From: an uncultured Clostridia bacterium
Lineage (GTDB): Bacteria; Bacillota; Clostridia; Christensenellales; UBA1750
Assembly: GCA_904393115.1 (NCBI GenBank)
Contig: CAJFMX010000013.1
Coordinates: 10,288-74,287 of the forward strand
Length of the DNA stretch: 64,000 bases
Direction: 5' to 3'
Position 1 is the first letter of the stretch, and each line of letters begins with the position of its first letter. Shown one piece after another: positions 1 to 8,055 of the stretch. Both the position numbers and the translations under genes were made by a program. The notes under the pieces are model-generated. The model was not told the DNA's origin. It did no database searches and was given only the letters and a program-made list of their open reading frames with translations.

Positions 1-393
1 CCAGCGGACCTGGAGGCCGAGCGTTTGGGCCAAGGGCCCAATAAGCCGGCCGGAACCCCGGGCCGTCAAAGACGGTACGGGGCGAAGCCGAAGGGTCCGC
101 GTAAGCGGACCTGGAGGCCGAGCGTTTTGCGCCCGAAGGGCGAAAATAGGCCGGCCGGAACACGGAGTTGGCGAAGACAGCGCGGGGCGCAATCGAAGGG
201 TCCGCGCCAGCGGACCTGGAGGCCGAGCGTTTTGCGTCCGAAGGGCGAAAATAAGCCGGCCGGAACCCCGGACCGTCGAAGGCGGCACGGGGCGAAGTCG
301 AAGGGTCCGCGTAAGCGAACCTGGAGGCCGAGCGTTTTGCGCCCGAAGGGCGAAAATAAGCCGGCCGGAACACGGAGCTGGCACAGCTCCGTG
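1..393. repeat. Array of about 105-bp tandem repeats made of hairpins
   Basis: Four copies of one unit start near 3, 104, 209 and 314, giving periods of 101, 105 and 105. The first copy is cut by the window edge. Each unit carries a stem GGTCCGC/GCGGACC, a second stem around a GAAGGGC-type loop, a CCGGCCGG palindrome and, in two units, a third stem inside CCCCG...CGGGG. The stems change in compensating ways: copy 1 has TGGGCC/GGCCCA where the others have CGCCC/GGGCG. The last unit ends in a 10-bp perfect hairpin (371-380 with 384-393), just upstream of the next ribosome binding site. The strand is open in one frame, but the base-pair compensation argues for a structural rather than a coding element. 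Confidence 0.8.
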
Positions 394-418
394 CGAAGAC
401 GAAAGGAGGAACCCCACC

Positions 419-2017
419 ATGTTGGATCTATTGCGGACGCCGGATCGCGTCAAGTTCTGTTTTGCGGATGGAGAGACAGCGGCGCAGCGTGCGGGCGGAA
501 GCTTCTCCGCGCGCGGGGCGCGCCTTGCGGCCGAGGCCGCCGAGGGCGAGGTCTGCATCCGGCTGGAGGAGGCGTCGCGGCCGCTCTGCCGGGCCATGCT
601 GCGCTGGGAACAGAAGCTGCCGCCGCTGCGCGTGCTGGGCGACGCCTGGGAGCGCGGCTACGGCGATATGGAGTGGCGGGGAATGGCGCCCGAGCGCGCG
701 CTGCCCTGGTTCTTCCTGGTCAGCGACGGCGCGCAGACCGCGGGCGCGGGCGTCGCGGTGCACGCGAACGCCCTGTGCTGGTTCCAGGTGGACGCGCACG
801 GCGTGACGCTCGCGCTGGACGTGCGCTCGGGCGGCGCGGGCCTCGTGCGGGAGGCGCCGCTGGACCTGTGCCGCGTGCGCCAGATCGCGCCGCGCGCAGG
901 GGAGAGCGCCTTTGCCGCGGGCCGCAGGCTGGCCGAGGCGCTCTGCCCGGCGCGCCGCCTGCCCGCCGCGCCCGTCTACGGCGGCAACAACTGGTACTAC
1001 GCCTACGGCAAGAGCAGCACGAAGGAAATCCTCGAGGATGCCGCGCGCGTCGCGGCCTGGGCCGACGGCCTTGCCAACCGGCCCTTCATGGTGATCGACG
1101 ACGGCTGGCAGGTGGAGCACGGCGGCGGCTACAACGGCGGCCCCTGGGACCGCAGCAACGCGGACTACCCGGACATGGCGGCCCTGGCCGGCGGCATGAA
1201 GGCCCTGGACGTGCGGCCCGGCATCTGGATCCGCCCCCTGCTCACGCGCGAGGAGACGCCGGAATCCTGGAAGCTGCGCCGGCCCATCCCGGAGAGGGAG
1301 CTGCACGGCGGCTGCGTGCTGGACCCGAGCGTCCCCGAGGTGCTCGAGCACGTGCGCGGCATGTTCGCCCGGCTGGAGGGCTGGGGCTACGAGCTCATCA
1401 AGCAGGACTTCTCCACGTTTGACCTGCTCGGGCGCTGGGGATTCCAGATGGGCGCGCAGGTGACGGACGAGGGCTGGTCCTTCGCCGACGGAAGCAAGAC
1501 CACGGCCATGGTCATCCAGGACCTGTACGCCGCCATGCGCGCGGGCGTGCGGGACGAGACGCTGCTCATGGGCTGCAACACGATGCCGCACCTCTCGGCC
1601 GGGGTGTTCGAGCTCAGCCGCACCGGGGACGACACCAGCGGCCGCTTCTGGGAGCGGACGCGCCTGATGGGCGTCAACACCCTCGCCTTCCGCATGCTGC
1701 AGCACGACGTGTTCCAGTCCTGCGACGCGGACTGCGTGGGCCTGACGCGGGAGGTGCCCTGGGCGAAGAACGCGCAGTGGCTGGACCTGCTCGCCCGCAG
1801 CGGAACGCCGTTGTTCGTCTCCGCCGCGCCGGAGGCCGTCGGGCCGGCGCAGGACGCCGCCCTGCGCGAGGCATTCCGCCGGGCCTCCCTCCCGCACGCG
1901 CCGGCCGAGCCCCTGGACTGGATGGAGACGACCTGCCCGGCGCGCTGGCGCACGGACGAGGGAGAGATCGAATACGACTGGGACGACGACTTTGGCGCAG
2001 AGCCGCTCAAGCGCTGA
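419..2017 (+). CDS. GH36-type alpha-galactosidase (clan GH-D)
   Basis: A cytoplasmic glycoside hydrolase of 532 residues without a signal peptide, expected to release terminal alpha-galactose from oligosaccharides. The barrel strand MVIDDGWQ lies near residue 225. LIKQDFST near 330 holds the predicted Asp nucleophile, and SRTGDDTSG near 404 holds the predicted acid/base Asp, the arrangement of families GH36/GH31-like clan GH-D. It is shorter than the usual ~700-residue GH36 enzymes and lacks a clear C-terminal beta domain, so the exact substrate is uncertain. The ATG is preceded by AGGAGGA. It converges on the epimerase-like gene, which fits galactoside use. Confidence 0.8.
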   Translation: MLDLLRTPDRVKFCFADGETAAQRAGGSFSARGARLAAEAAEGEVCIRLEEASRPLCRAMLRWEQKLPPLRVLGDAWERGYGDMEWRGMAPERALPWFFLVSDGAQTAGAGVAVHANALCWFQVDAHGVTLALDVRSGGAGLVREAPLDLCRVRQIAPRAGESAFAAGRRLAEALCPARRLPAAPVYGGNNWYYAYGKSSTKEILEDAARVAAWADGLANRPFMVIDDGWQVEHGGGYNGGPWDRSNADYPDMAALAGGMKALDVRPGIWIRPLLTREETPESWKLRRPIPERELHGGCVLDPSVPEVLEHVRGMFARLEGWGYELIKQDFSTFDLLGRWGFQMGAQVTDEGWSFADGSKTTAMVIQDLYAAMRAGVRDETLLMGCNTMPHLSAGVFELSRTGDDTSGRFWERTRLMGVNTLAFRMLQHDVFQSCDADCVGLTREVPWAKNAQWLDLLARSGTPLFVSAAPEAVGPAQDAALREAFRRASLPHAPAEPLDWMETTCPARWRTDEGEIEYDWDDDFGAEPLKR

Positions 2018-2022
2018 GGCGC

Positions 2023-2060
2023 AAAAAAGGACCGGGACCCGCAAAGCAGGGGCCCGGTCC
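2023..2060 (-). terminator. Intrinsic terminator for the epimerase/ARH transcript
   Basis: Stem GGACCGGG/CCCGGTCC (2029-2036 with 2053-2060) is followed on the minus strand by six T (A-run 2023-2028). It lies about 220 bp past the minus-strand gene that ends at 2280 and just after the plus-strand gene ending at 2017, so the two convergent transcripts overlap. Confidence 0.7.
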
Positions 2061-2234
2061 TTTCGGCTGTAGAAAACCTTTCTGTCGTTTTCGAGGATGC
2101 AGGAAGGGGATCGAGACCATTCCTCTGCAGTCCGCAGCGGCGGCGTGTATGCCGCAAGGCCGCGGGCCAAAGGCCAGTTTTCCGGTATTCGGCGCGTTGT
2201 GCACGCAGCGTGTCGGCTTTGCCGACACGCGCAA

Positions 2235-2272
2235 GGACCGGGAACCCCCAAAATGGGGCCCCGGCCCTTTTT
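2235..2272 (+). terminator. Intrinsic terminator for the alpha-galactosidase transcript
   Basis: A GC-rich hairpin built from GGACCGGG and CCCCGGCCC arms ends in five T on the plus strand. It sits directly before the convergent gene end at 2280. The 170 bp between the two terminators hold one more perfect 9-bp hairpin (2209-2217 with 2221-2229) and no gene. Confidence 0.65.
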
Positions 2273-2279
2273 GTGTCTC

Positions 2280-3131
2280 TCAGTGGAAGTCCAGCGCGAT
2301 GGAGAAGGCGTGCGCCTGCCCGGCGGGCAGGGCGACGATCCCCTTCTTTTCGGCCAGGACGCCCGTGGTGTGGATGTCGTCGTCCAGGCCCTCCCAGGGC
2401 TCGATGCAGACGTAGGGCGCGCCGGGCTTGGCCCAGATGCCGACATAGGGCGCGCCGCCGAAGTGGACGCGCGTCCAGTGGGGCGAGGCGGCGCTGTGCA
2501 CGTCCACATAGGGCGAGCGCAGCCCCTCCAGGATGTAGGCGTCGCGGTCAAACGTGTGCGGGAGGAGGTTATAGCGCGCCTCCGCGTGCAGGAAGGGCGT
2601 CTTCTCGTCCGCGACGAGGCCGTCCGCCCCGAACTGCCAGGCGTCGATCGTCTCCACCTCGGGGAAGCGCAGCTCGCCGTCCACGCAGGCGATGGCCGGA
2701 TGCGCGCCGAGGGAGAAGTAGAGCGGCGCGGCCGCGTCCAGGTTCTCCACCTCGTGCCGCACGCGGATCCTGCGCCCCTCCAGGGAGAAGGTCACCCGCA
2801 GCGCCCAGCGGAAGGGGTAGTCCGCCGCGTGCTTCGCCCAGTCGTCCAGCACAAAGGTGAGCGACGATGCGTCCTGCTTTGCGCAGCGGAAGACCTCTCG
2901 CCGCGCAAAGCCGTGCTTGGGCAGCGAATAGGTCTGGCCCGCGTGGGTGTAGCGGTCGCCCTTGAGCTTGCCCACGATCGGGAAGAGCAGGGGCGACCGG
3001 CCGGACCAGACCGCCGGGTCCCCGCTCCAGAGGAATTCATAGCCGTCCGCGCGGTCCGTCACCCGCGTGAGCTCCGCGCCCAGGTCGTTGACCTCCACGG
3101 CGAGGCAGTCGTTTTCCAGTTTGTAGAACAT
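2280..3131 (-). CDS. Aldose 1-epimerase (LacX-like mutarotase) family protein
   Basis: A 283-residue all-beta protein of the galactose-mutarotase superfamily, related to LacX-type aldose 1-epimerases that interconvert sugar anomers in the cytosol. Visible family signatures are FPIVGKLKGDRY and LPKHGFARR in the N-terminal half, LGAHPAIAC in the middle (catalytic-type His) and YVCIEPWEG near residue 245 (catalytic-type Glu). It follows the ADP-ribosylglycohydrolase gene with a 3-bp gap, so both share a transcript and the terminator at 2023-2060. The substrate sugar cannot be read from the sequence; its position opposite an alpha-galactosidase suggests galactose or a related hexose. Confidence 0.82.
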   Translation of the reverse strand: MFYKLENDCLAVEVNDLGAELTRVTDRADGYEFLWSGDPAVWSGRSPLLFPIVGKLKGDRYTHAGQTYSLPKHGFARREVFRCAKQDASSLTFVLDDWAKHAADYPFRWALRVTFSLEGRRIRVRHEVENLDAAAPLYFSLGAHPAIACVDGELRFPEVETIDAWQFGADGLVADEKTPFLHAEARYNLLPHTFDRDAYILEGLRSPYVDVHSAASPHWTRVHFGGAPYVGIWAKPGAPYVCIEPWEGLDDDIHTTGVLAEKKGIVALPAGQAHAFSIALDFH

Positions 3132-3134
3132 GGG

Positions 3135-4526
3135 TCATTCTCCTTTCCCAGTCAGAAGATAGCGGTCGCTGAGCGCCTTGCTGCGGCGCGCGCACTCGCG
3201 GATGGCGATGGGGTGGAATCCCGGGATGGCGGAATAGAGCGTGTCGTGCAGGGGCTCCGTCCAGTGCGCGGGGATGGCCTGGGCGCCCAGCTTCGCGCCC
3301 AGGATGCTGCCCACGGTCGCGCCGTTGCAGTCCGTGTCCCAGCCGCCGAGCACGGCGGTGGTGATGCCCTTCTCGTAGTCGTCGCCGGCGAAGAGGAGCA
3401 CCGCGGCGCACAGGGCGGCGTTGTTGTTCGTGTGCACGGGATCGTAGTGCTCGAACGCCTGCCAGAGGCGATCCAGCAGATCCTCGGCCGTGGCGGAGGA
3501 GCGGGCGATGGCCATCGCCTGGCGGACGTCCTGCGTCAGGCGGCAGTTGCGCGGGATCTGCGCAAGGCCCGCCTCCACGATGCGCTCCGCATCCCGCTCG
3601 CAGAAGGCGGCCGAGATCATCGCCGCGCAGAACATCGCGCCGTAGACGCCGTTCTTCACGTGGGAGAGGACCGCGTCGCGGTAGGCCAGCTCCGCAGCCT
3701 TCTCCGGGTCGCCGGCCGCGGCGTAGGCGTAGGCGTCCACGCGGATCTGCGCGCCGATCCACTCGCGGTAGGGGTTGCGGTAGGTGCGGACAAAGTGCAG
3801 GAAGGCCTCCTCCTGCGCCGGGTCCCCGCGCTCCGGCAGAAGGTCCGGCATCCGGGAGAGGTTGCGGTACGCCTGGCGCTCCGCGGTGCAGGCCATGTTG
3901 TAGGGCAGGGTGTTCAGCCAAAGGTCCGCCACGTCCAGGGTCGTGAAGTCCAGGCCCTTTTCCTCCAGCAGCTTTAGGCCCAGCACCGTGTAGCGGATGT
4001 CGTCGTCCGACTCCATGAAGGAGATGGTCTCCCGCTCGCTGGCCGTGCACCAGGGCGAGAGCGCGATGCCCAGGTCCTGCGCGGCGCGGGAGGCGTGCGG
4101 CGTGTAGCCGCGGATGGGATAGGCGTCCGCGCCCTCGAACCAGCGCTTGACCAGCTCCCAGCCGCGCACGCCGTCCTTGCCGCCCATGAAGCACCCGGTC
4201 TCCACCGGCTTGCCCAGCGCGCAGCCGCAGGCGCGGCCCAGCCATGCGCCCAGGAAGCGGTCCTGCGCGATCGGGGACGCGGGCTTGGGGAAGACCGCGT
4301 GCGCCGGGCGCGCGGCGCGGATGCCCTCCAGCGTCTGCGGCTCCTCATAGGGGAAGTCCGGCGCGATGGGCAGGGCCATCAGCTCGTCGTACAGGGATTC
4401 GACCGCCGCGGGGTCGGCGCCCAGGCGCGCAAACCGCTCCGCAAAGCCGCGCACGTCGCAGCCCTCTTCCTCGCGCTGCTTGATCTCCATGCGGAGCAAT
4501 TCCTTCTGTGTTGTCCAACCGGCCAT
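3135..4526 (-). CDS. ADP-ribosylglycohydrolase (DraG/ARH) family protein
   Basis: A 463-residue alpha-helical hydrolase of the ADP-ribosyl-glycohydrolase fold, which uses two Mg2+ ions to cleave ADP-ribose or related N-glycosidic bonds. The metal ligands are visible as ESDDDIRYT near residue 173 and GGWDTDCNGA near 395, the standard pair. I chose the ATG at 4526 (MAGWTTQ) because GGGAGG lies 10 bp upstream; an in-frame upstream start at 4583 has no ribosome site. An N-terminal ~60-residue extension precedes the core. It heads a two-gene operon with the epimerase-like gene, hinting at a carbohydrate or nucleoside substrate rather than protein de-ADP-ribosylation; that is inference. Confidence 0.82.
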   Translation of the reverse strand: MAGWTTQKELLRMEIKQREEEGCDVRGFAERFARLGADPAAVESLYDELMALPIAPDFPYEEPQTLEGIRAARPAHAVFPKPASPIAQDRFLGAWLGRACGCALGKPVETGCFMGGKDGVRGWELVKRWFEGADAYPIRGYTPHASRAAQDLGIALSPWCTASERETISFMESDDDIRYTVLGLKLLEEKGLDFTTLDVADLWLNTLPYNMACTAERQAYRNLSRMPDLLPERGDPAQEEAFLHFVRTYRNPYREWIGAQIRVDAYAYAAAGDPEKAAELAYRDAVLSHVKNGVYGAMFCAAMISAAFCERDAERIVEAGLAQIPRNCRLTQDVRQAMAIARSSATAEDLLDRLWQAFEHYDPVHTNNNAALCAAVLLFAGDDYEKGITTAVLGGWDTDCNGATVGSILGAKLGAQAIPAHWTEPLHDTLYSAIPGFHPIAIRECARRSKALSDRYLLTGKGE

Positions 4527-4574
4527 AGAGCAAAACCTCCCAAATGCGTGCTGTGTGTTTTGGAATCCAAGGCC

Positions 4575-4603
4575 ATTATACAAAAGGCCGCCACCGCTTT
4601 CAA
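4575..4603 (-). promoter_or_regulatory. Sigma-A type promoter for the ARH/epimerase operon
   Basis: On the minus strand TTGAAA (4598-4603), 17 bp and TATAAT (4575-4580), about 49 bp upstream of the chosen start. It is back to back with the blaI-type promoter, the two -35 boxes being only 8 bp apart. Confidence 0.7.
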
Positions 4604-4611
4604 GAAGGAGC

Positions 4612-4664
4612 TTGACAGGAGGTGTCTATTCGTGTTAGACTCCAACTGTCGAACGATATTAGAC
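4612..4664 (+). promoter_or_regulatory. Promoter and candidate BlaI-type operator
   Basis: TTGACA (4612-4617) is followed by a weak -10 TAGACT (4636-4641). Four half-sites of the form TTAGAC in alternating orientation lie here: GTCTAT 4624-4629, TTAGAC 4635-4640, GTCGAA 4648-4653 and TTAGAC 4659-4664. They cover the -10 and start region, where a BlaI/MecI dimer would repress its own operon. The site may also affect the divergent ARH promoter. Confidence 0.55.
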
Positions 4665-4683
4665 AAAATGGGAGGGGATGGGC

Positions 4684-5046
4684 ATGGAACCCTATAAGCT
4701 GGGCGAGATGGAGCGCCGCCTTGCGGAGATGCTCTGGGAGCGGGCGCCGCTGCGCACGCGGGACCTCGTCGCGGCCTGCGCCGAGGCCTTTGCCTGGAAG
4801 CGCACGACCACCTACACAATGCTCTCGCGCCTGTGCGAGCGAGGGCTGTTTGCGATGGAGAAGGGCGAGGTGCGCGCGCTGGTCACCCGGGAGGAGTTCC
4901 AGGCCGCGCAGGGCGAGCAGTTCGTCAACGAGAACTTCGCCGGGTCGCTGCCGCGCTTCCTGGCGGCGTTTGTCCGGCGCAAGAAGCTGACGGAGACGGA
5001 GATCGACGAGATCGAGCGCCTGATCCGCGACCACAAGGAGGAATGA
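4684..5046 (+). CDS. BlaI/MecI/CopY family transcriptional repressor
   Basis: A 120-residue winged-helix repressor. The recognition region WKRTTTYTMLSRLCERGL (about residues 38-55) is the BlaI/MecI pattern, followed by a Glu/Lys-rich dimerisation tail. In this family, proteolysis triggered by the partner M56 membrane protease relieves repression. The ATG at 4684 fits GGGAGGGG at 8 bp; the ATG at 4678 is too close to it. The gene is followed after 3 bp by the M56 protease gene, the typical sensor-repressor pair. Targets are unknown: no beta-lactamase gene is adjacent, so the pair probably controls itself and perhaps cell-wall stress genes elsewhere. Confidence 0.88.
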   Translation: MEPYKLGEMERRLAEMLWERAPLRTRDLVAACAEAFAWKRTTTYTMLSRLCERGLFAMEKGEVRALVTREEFQAAQGEQFVNENFAGSLPRFLAAFVRRKKLTETEIDEIERLIRDHKEE

Positions 5047-5049
5047 GCC

Positions 5050-7998
5050 GTGCAGATCCTGACGGAAGCCTTTTTGCAGGCGCTGAATATGAGCTTTACC
5101 GCGGGGATCGTGATCCTGTGCGTGTGCCTGGCGCGCCTGCTGCTGCGGCGCGCGCCGGCGGTCCTGCGCTACGCCCTCTGGGCGGTGGTGCTCTTCCGGC
5201 TGTTGTGCCCCGTCTCCTTTGAGAGCGCGCTGGCGCTCCTGCCGACGGATCCCGCGCCCGTGGGGGCGGAGATCCTCTACGCGGCGCAGCCCGAGGTGCA
5301 CACCGGCATCGCCCCCGTGGACGAGGCGGTCCGCGAGGCCCTGCCTGCGGCCGAGCCGACGCACAGCGTGAACCCCCTGCAGATCGCCTCCGCCGTGGGC
5401 GCGGCGGTCTGGGCGGCGGGCGGCGCGGGGATGCTGCTGGCCGGGGTGCTCTCCCTCCTGCGCCTTCGGCGGCGCCTGCGCGGCGCGCGCGGGGCGGAGG
5501 CGGGCGTCTGGGTGGCGGCGGGCCTGCCCACGGCGTTCGTGCTGGGGGTCGTCCGGCCGCGCATCTACCTGCCCGAGGGGCTGAACGACCGGGAGCGCGG
5601 CCTGATCCTGGCGCACGAGCGCGCGCACATCCGCCGGGGGGACCCGGCGCTGCGCCTGCTGGCCTGGCTCGCGCTGTGCCTGCACTGGTTCAATCCGCTG
5701 GTCTGGCTGGCCTTCGCCCTGAGCGGGCGGGACATGGAGGCCGCGTGCGACGAGGCCGTGCTCCGCAGGCTCGGCCCCGCCGTCAAGCGCGACTACTCCG
5801 CGGCGCTGCTGCGCGTGGCCACGGGCCGGCGCATCTCCCTGGCCGCGCCGCTGGCCTTTGGCGAGGGCGGCGGGGTCAAGGGCCGGATTCGGGGCGTGCT
5901 GCGGTGGAAGAAGCCGGTGCTCTGGATCACGGCGGCGCTCGCGGCGCTCGTCGTGGTGCTCGGCGTGGGCCTTGCGCTCAACCGGCCGCAGCCGGCGTCC
6001 TACCTGCGCGCGGGCGGGGCGCTCTACCGCAAGGAGGCGGCGACCGTGGAGCGCCTCCCGGAGGGGAGCGAGGCCGCGGGCCTGGTCTCCTCCGTGCTCC
6101 ACAGCACGGACGAGATCCCCGCGCAGGAGGGCCAGGCCACCAACCTGGACGAAAAGTACGCCGGCTGCGCGATCTACCGCGCGGGCGACCGGGCCTACGT
6201 CGAGGACTACGGCGGGTTCTACCTCGTCTTTGCGCGGGAGGCCGAGGACCTCGGCGACGCGGCGGAGGAGATCCAGCGCGCGCTGGGCCTGGAGGGCGCG
6301 GAGCTCCTGCTCGTGCGTCAGGAGGACGCGGGGCGGCTCGCGGTCTTTGCCGCGGGCGAGGAGGTGGGCGCGTGCCTGCTGCCCTCCGGCGAGGACGCGG
6401 ACTTTGCGCCCCGGCCCGGCGCGGGCGAGGCGGCGGCCCTGCGCCTTGCGGCGTTCGACGTGCTCGTCTGCGGGGACGGCGGCCTCGTGCGCGCGGAGCG
6501 GGAGGACGCGAGCGGCCTGGCGCGCGTGGAGGGGTCCGCGGGCGCGGAGGGGCCGACCGTCTTTGTATTCCCCGGCGCGGCGGACGGCGAGGCCGTCTAT
6601 CGCTTCTACGACGAGGCCGGCGAGCGCGAGGACCTGCGCCTCACGGTCCTGGCCGAGGACGCGGCCGCGGCGGCCGATTCCCTCGTGCTGTCGGCGGAGC
6701 GCATCGAGGGCGGGGCCGTCGCCTGGCGGAAGGAGGCCCTGAACGCGGCGGAGCAGACCTTCCTGGACCGGATCTATGCGCGGTCCCTGGCGCTCTCGGC
6801 CGCATGGGAGGGCCTGGACGAAGCGCAGATCGCGCAGACCGATCGCGTCTGCCTGCGCCTGCGGGACGGCGGCAAGGCCTACGTGTACCTGCTGAACGAG
6901 GAGATCCCCGTGCTTCAGCACGGCGCGCCGGGCCTGTACACCCGCATGACGGCGGCGGACTTCGCGCTGCTGCACGCCTGGGCGGACGGGGAGGAAAACC
7001 CCGTGGTTTGGCGCGCGGAGCGCCTGTACTTCGGCCAGGAGGCGGGCGCGCTCTCCGCGCTCGACGCGGACGCGGCAGCGCTTGCCGCGCAGCTCGAGGC
7101 CGCCGCGGCGGGGGCGAGCGCGCCCGGAACGCCGGTCGCCCAGGTGGAGACGGCCTATCGCTTCACGGCCGCGGAACTGGCGGGCGAGCGCACCGCGCTC
7201 TTCGTCTATGCGGCGCAGGGCCGGGCCTTTGTCCAGCGCGGAGAGGATGGACCGCGCGCCGAGCTGGACGCGGACCTCTTCGCGGACGCGGCGGCGCTCT
7301 TCCCCGGGGCGGAGGCGGTCGAGGTGCTGGAGGGCGACCTAGACGGCGACGGCCGGACGGACCGCGTGGCCTGGGACCTCACCTCCCGCGGGGGCGGCAC
7401 GATGACCGTCAACGCGGCGCTGGGCAGCGGCCAGCTCGTGCGCGGCGCGCTGGAGGGGATCCACCCGGGCCAGCTCCTGGTCGCGGACGTGACCGGGGAC
7501 GGCCGGGACGAGATCCTCGCCCTGTGCGACCTGGGCGGCGTCGGCGGCGCGGGGAGCTGGGACCTGGCCGTCTGGACGCTGCAGGACGGCGCGCTCTCCA
7601 ATCTGCCCCTGCCCGCGCAGAATCCGGAGGAGCCGGCCTCCGGCTGGAACTCCGGCTATGCCTTCGAGCCCCGGTACGTGGACGGCTTCCGCGTGCGCGT
7701 CACGGGCGAGCGGCTGGACGTCACCTACGAGATCCCGGAGGAGATGCGCGACGCCTACGTCGGGAACGGCTTTGGCGCGGATGGAAACGCCCTGCTCTCG
7801 CAGAGCGGTAGCGCGGACGGCGTCAGCGCCATCGAGGTCGCGCCCGGGACCGGCGGCGCGGCGGAGGTCCGCCTCTGGCAGTACCTGTGGGTCTACGGCC
7901 ATTCGGACTGCGTGGGCTACGCGGTCTCCACCCTCGCCTGGGACGGCGCGGCCTTCCAGCTCCTGCAGCAGGAGGTGGTCCCCAGCTTCCCCGGATGA
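5050..7998 (+). CDS. BlaR1-like M56 membrane metallopeptidase with large unusual ectodomain
   Basis: A 982-residue membrane protein starting at GTG. Residues 1-320 form the BlaR1/MecR1 N-terminal region: transmembrane helices, the zinc motif HERAH near 188 in LAHERAHIRRGD, and DMEAACDEAVLRR. A final membrane helix lies near residue 300. In BlaR1 the outside part is a penicillin-binding domain of ~250 residues; here about 660 residues follow and no SxxK/SxN/KTG triad is evident. Instead there are DLDGDGRTD near 762 and DVTGDGRDE near 811, Ca-binding loops typical of VCBS/FG-GAP repeats. It probably senses a different ligand and cleaves the adjacent BlaI-like repressor. Confidence 0.85.
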   Translation: MQILTEAFLQALNMSFTAGIVILCVCLARLLLRRAPAVLRYALWAVVLFRLLCPVSFESALALLPTDPAPVGAEILYAAQPEVHTGIAPVDEAVREALPAAEPTHSVNPLQIASAVGAAVWAAGGAGMLLAGVLSLLRLRRRLRGARGAEAGVWVAAGLPTAFVLGVVRPRIYLPEGLNDRERGLILAHERAHIRRGDPALRLLAWLALCLHWFNPLVWLAFALSGRDMEAACDEAVLRRLGPAVKRDYSAALLRVATGRRISLAAPLAFGEGGGVKGRIRGVLRWKKPVLWITAALAALVVVLGVGLALNRPQPASYLRAGGALYRKEAATVERLPEGSEAAGLVSSVLHSTDEIPAQEGQATNLDEKYAGCAIYRAGDRAYVEDYGGFYLVFAREAEDLGDAAEEIQRALGLEGAELLLVRQEDAGRLAVFAAGEEVGACLLPSGEDADFAPRPGAGEAAALRLAAFDVLVCGDGGLVRAEREDASGLARVEGSAGAEGPTVFVFPGAADGEAVYRFYDEAGEREDLRLTVLAEDAAAAADSLVLSAERIEGGAVAWRKEALNAAEQTFLDRIYARSLALSAAWEGLDEAQIAQTDRVCLRLRDGGKAYVYLLNEEIPVLQHGAPGLYTRMTAADFALLHAWADGEENPVVWRAERLYFGQEAGALSALDADAAALAAQLEAAAAGASAPGTPVAQVETAYRFTAAELAGERTALFVYAAQGRAFVQRGEDGPRAELDADLFADAAALFPGAEAVEVLEGDLDGDGRTDRVAWDLTSRGGGTMTVNAALGSGQLVRGALEGIHPGQLLVADVTGDGRDEILALCDLGGVGGAGSWDLAVWTLQDGALSNLPLPAQNPEEPASGWNSGYAFEPRYVDGFRVRVTGERLDVTYEIPEEMRDAYVGNGFGADGNALLSQSGSADGVSAIEVAPGTGGAAEVRLWQYLWVYGHSDCVGYAVSTLAWDGAAFQLLQQEVVPSFPG

Positions 7999-8008
7999 GC
8001 GGGGATAC

Positions 8009-8053
8009 AAAACGAGGGAGGCGCGGGCAGATCTGCCCGCGCCTCCCTCGTTT
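8009..8053. terminator. Bidirectional terminator between convergent genes
   Basis: A nearly 20-bp perfect stem, starting AAACGAGGGAGG and mirrored around AGATCT, with A- and T-rich ends. It lies exactly between the M56 gene and the convergent DtxR-type gene. Confidence 0.8.
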
Positions 8054-8055
8054 GC

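Noticed and set aside
1..393. CRISPR array
   Set aside because: The repeating unit is about 105 bp with no short identical repeats separated by unique spacers; all parts of the unit are conserved.
25..1422. Long plus-strand frame running through the repeats into the galactosidase gene
   Set aside because: It is out of frame with the clear GH36 protein, has no ribosome site, and the repeats show compensating hairpin changes and one period (101 bp) that is not a multiple of three.
428..2551. Minus-strand frame opposite the galactosidase
   Set aside because: It crosses two terminators and the convergent gene end and encodes no recognisable domain.
5050..7998. Classical beta-lactam sensor BlaR1
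   Set aside because: The protease part fits, but no penicillin-binding SxxK/SxN/KTG triad is seen in the outer part and no beta-lactamase gene is adjacent.
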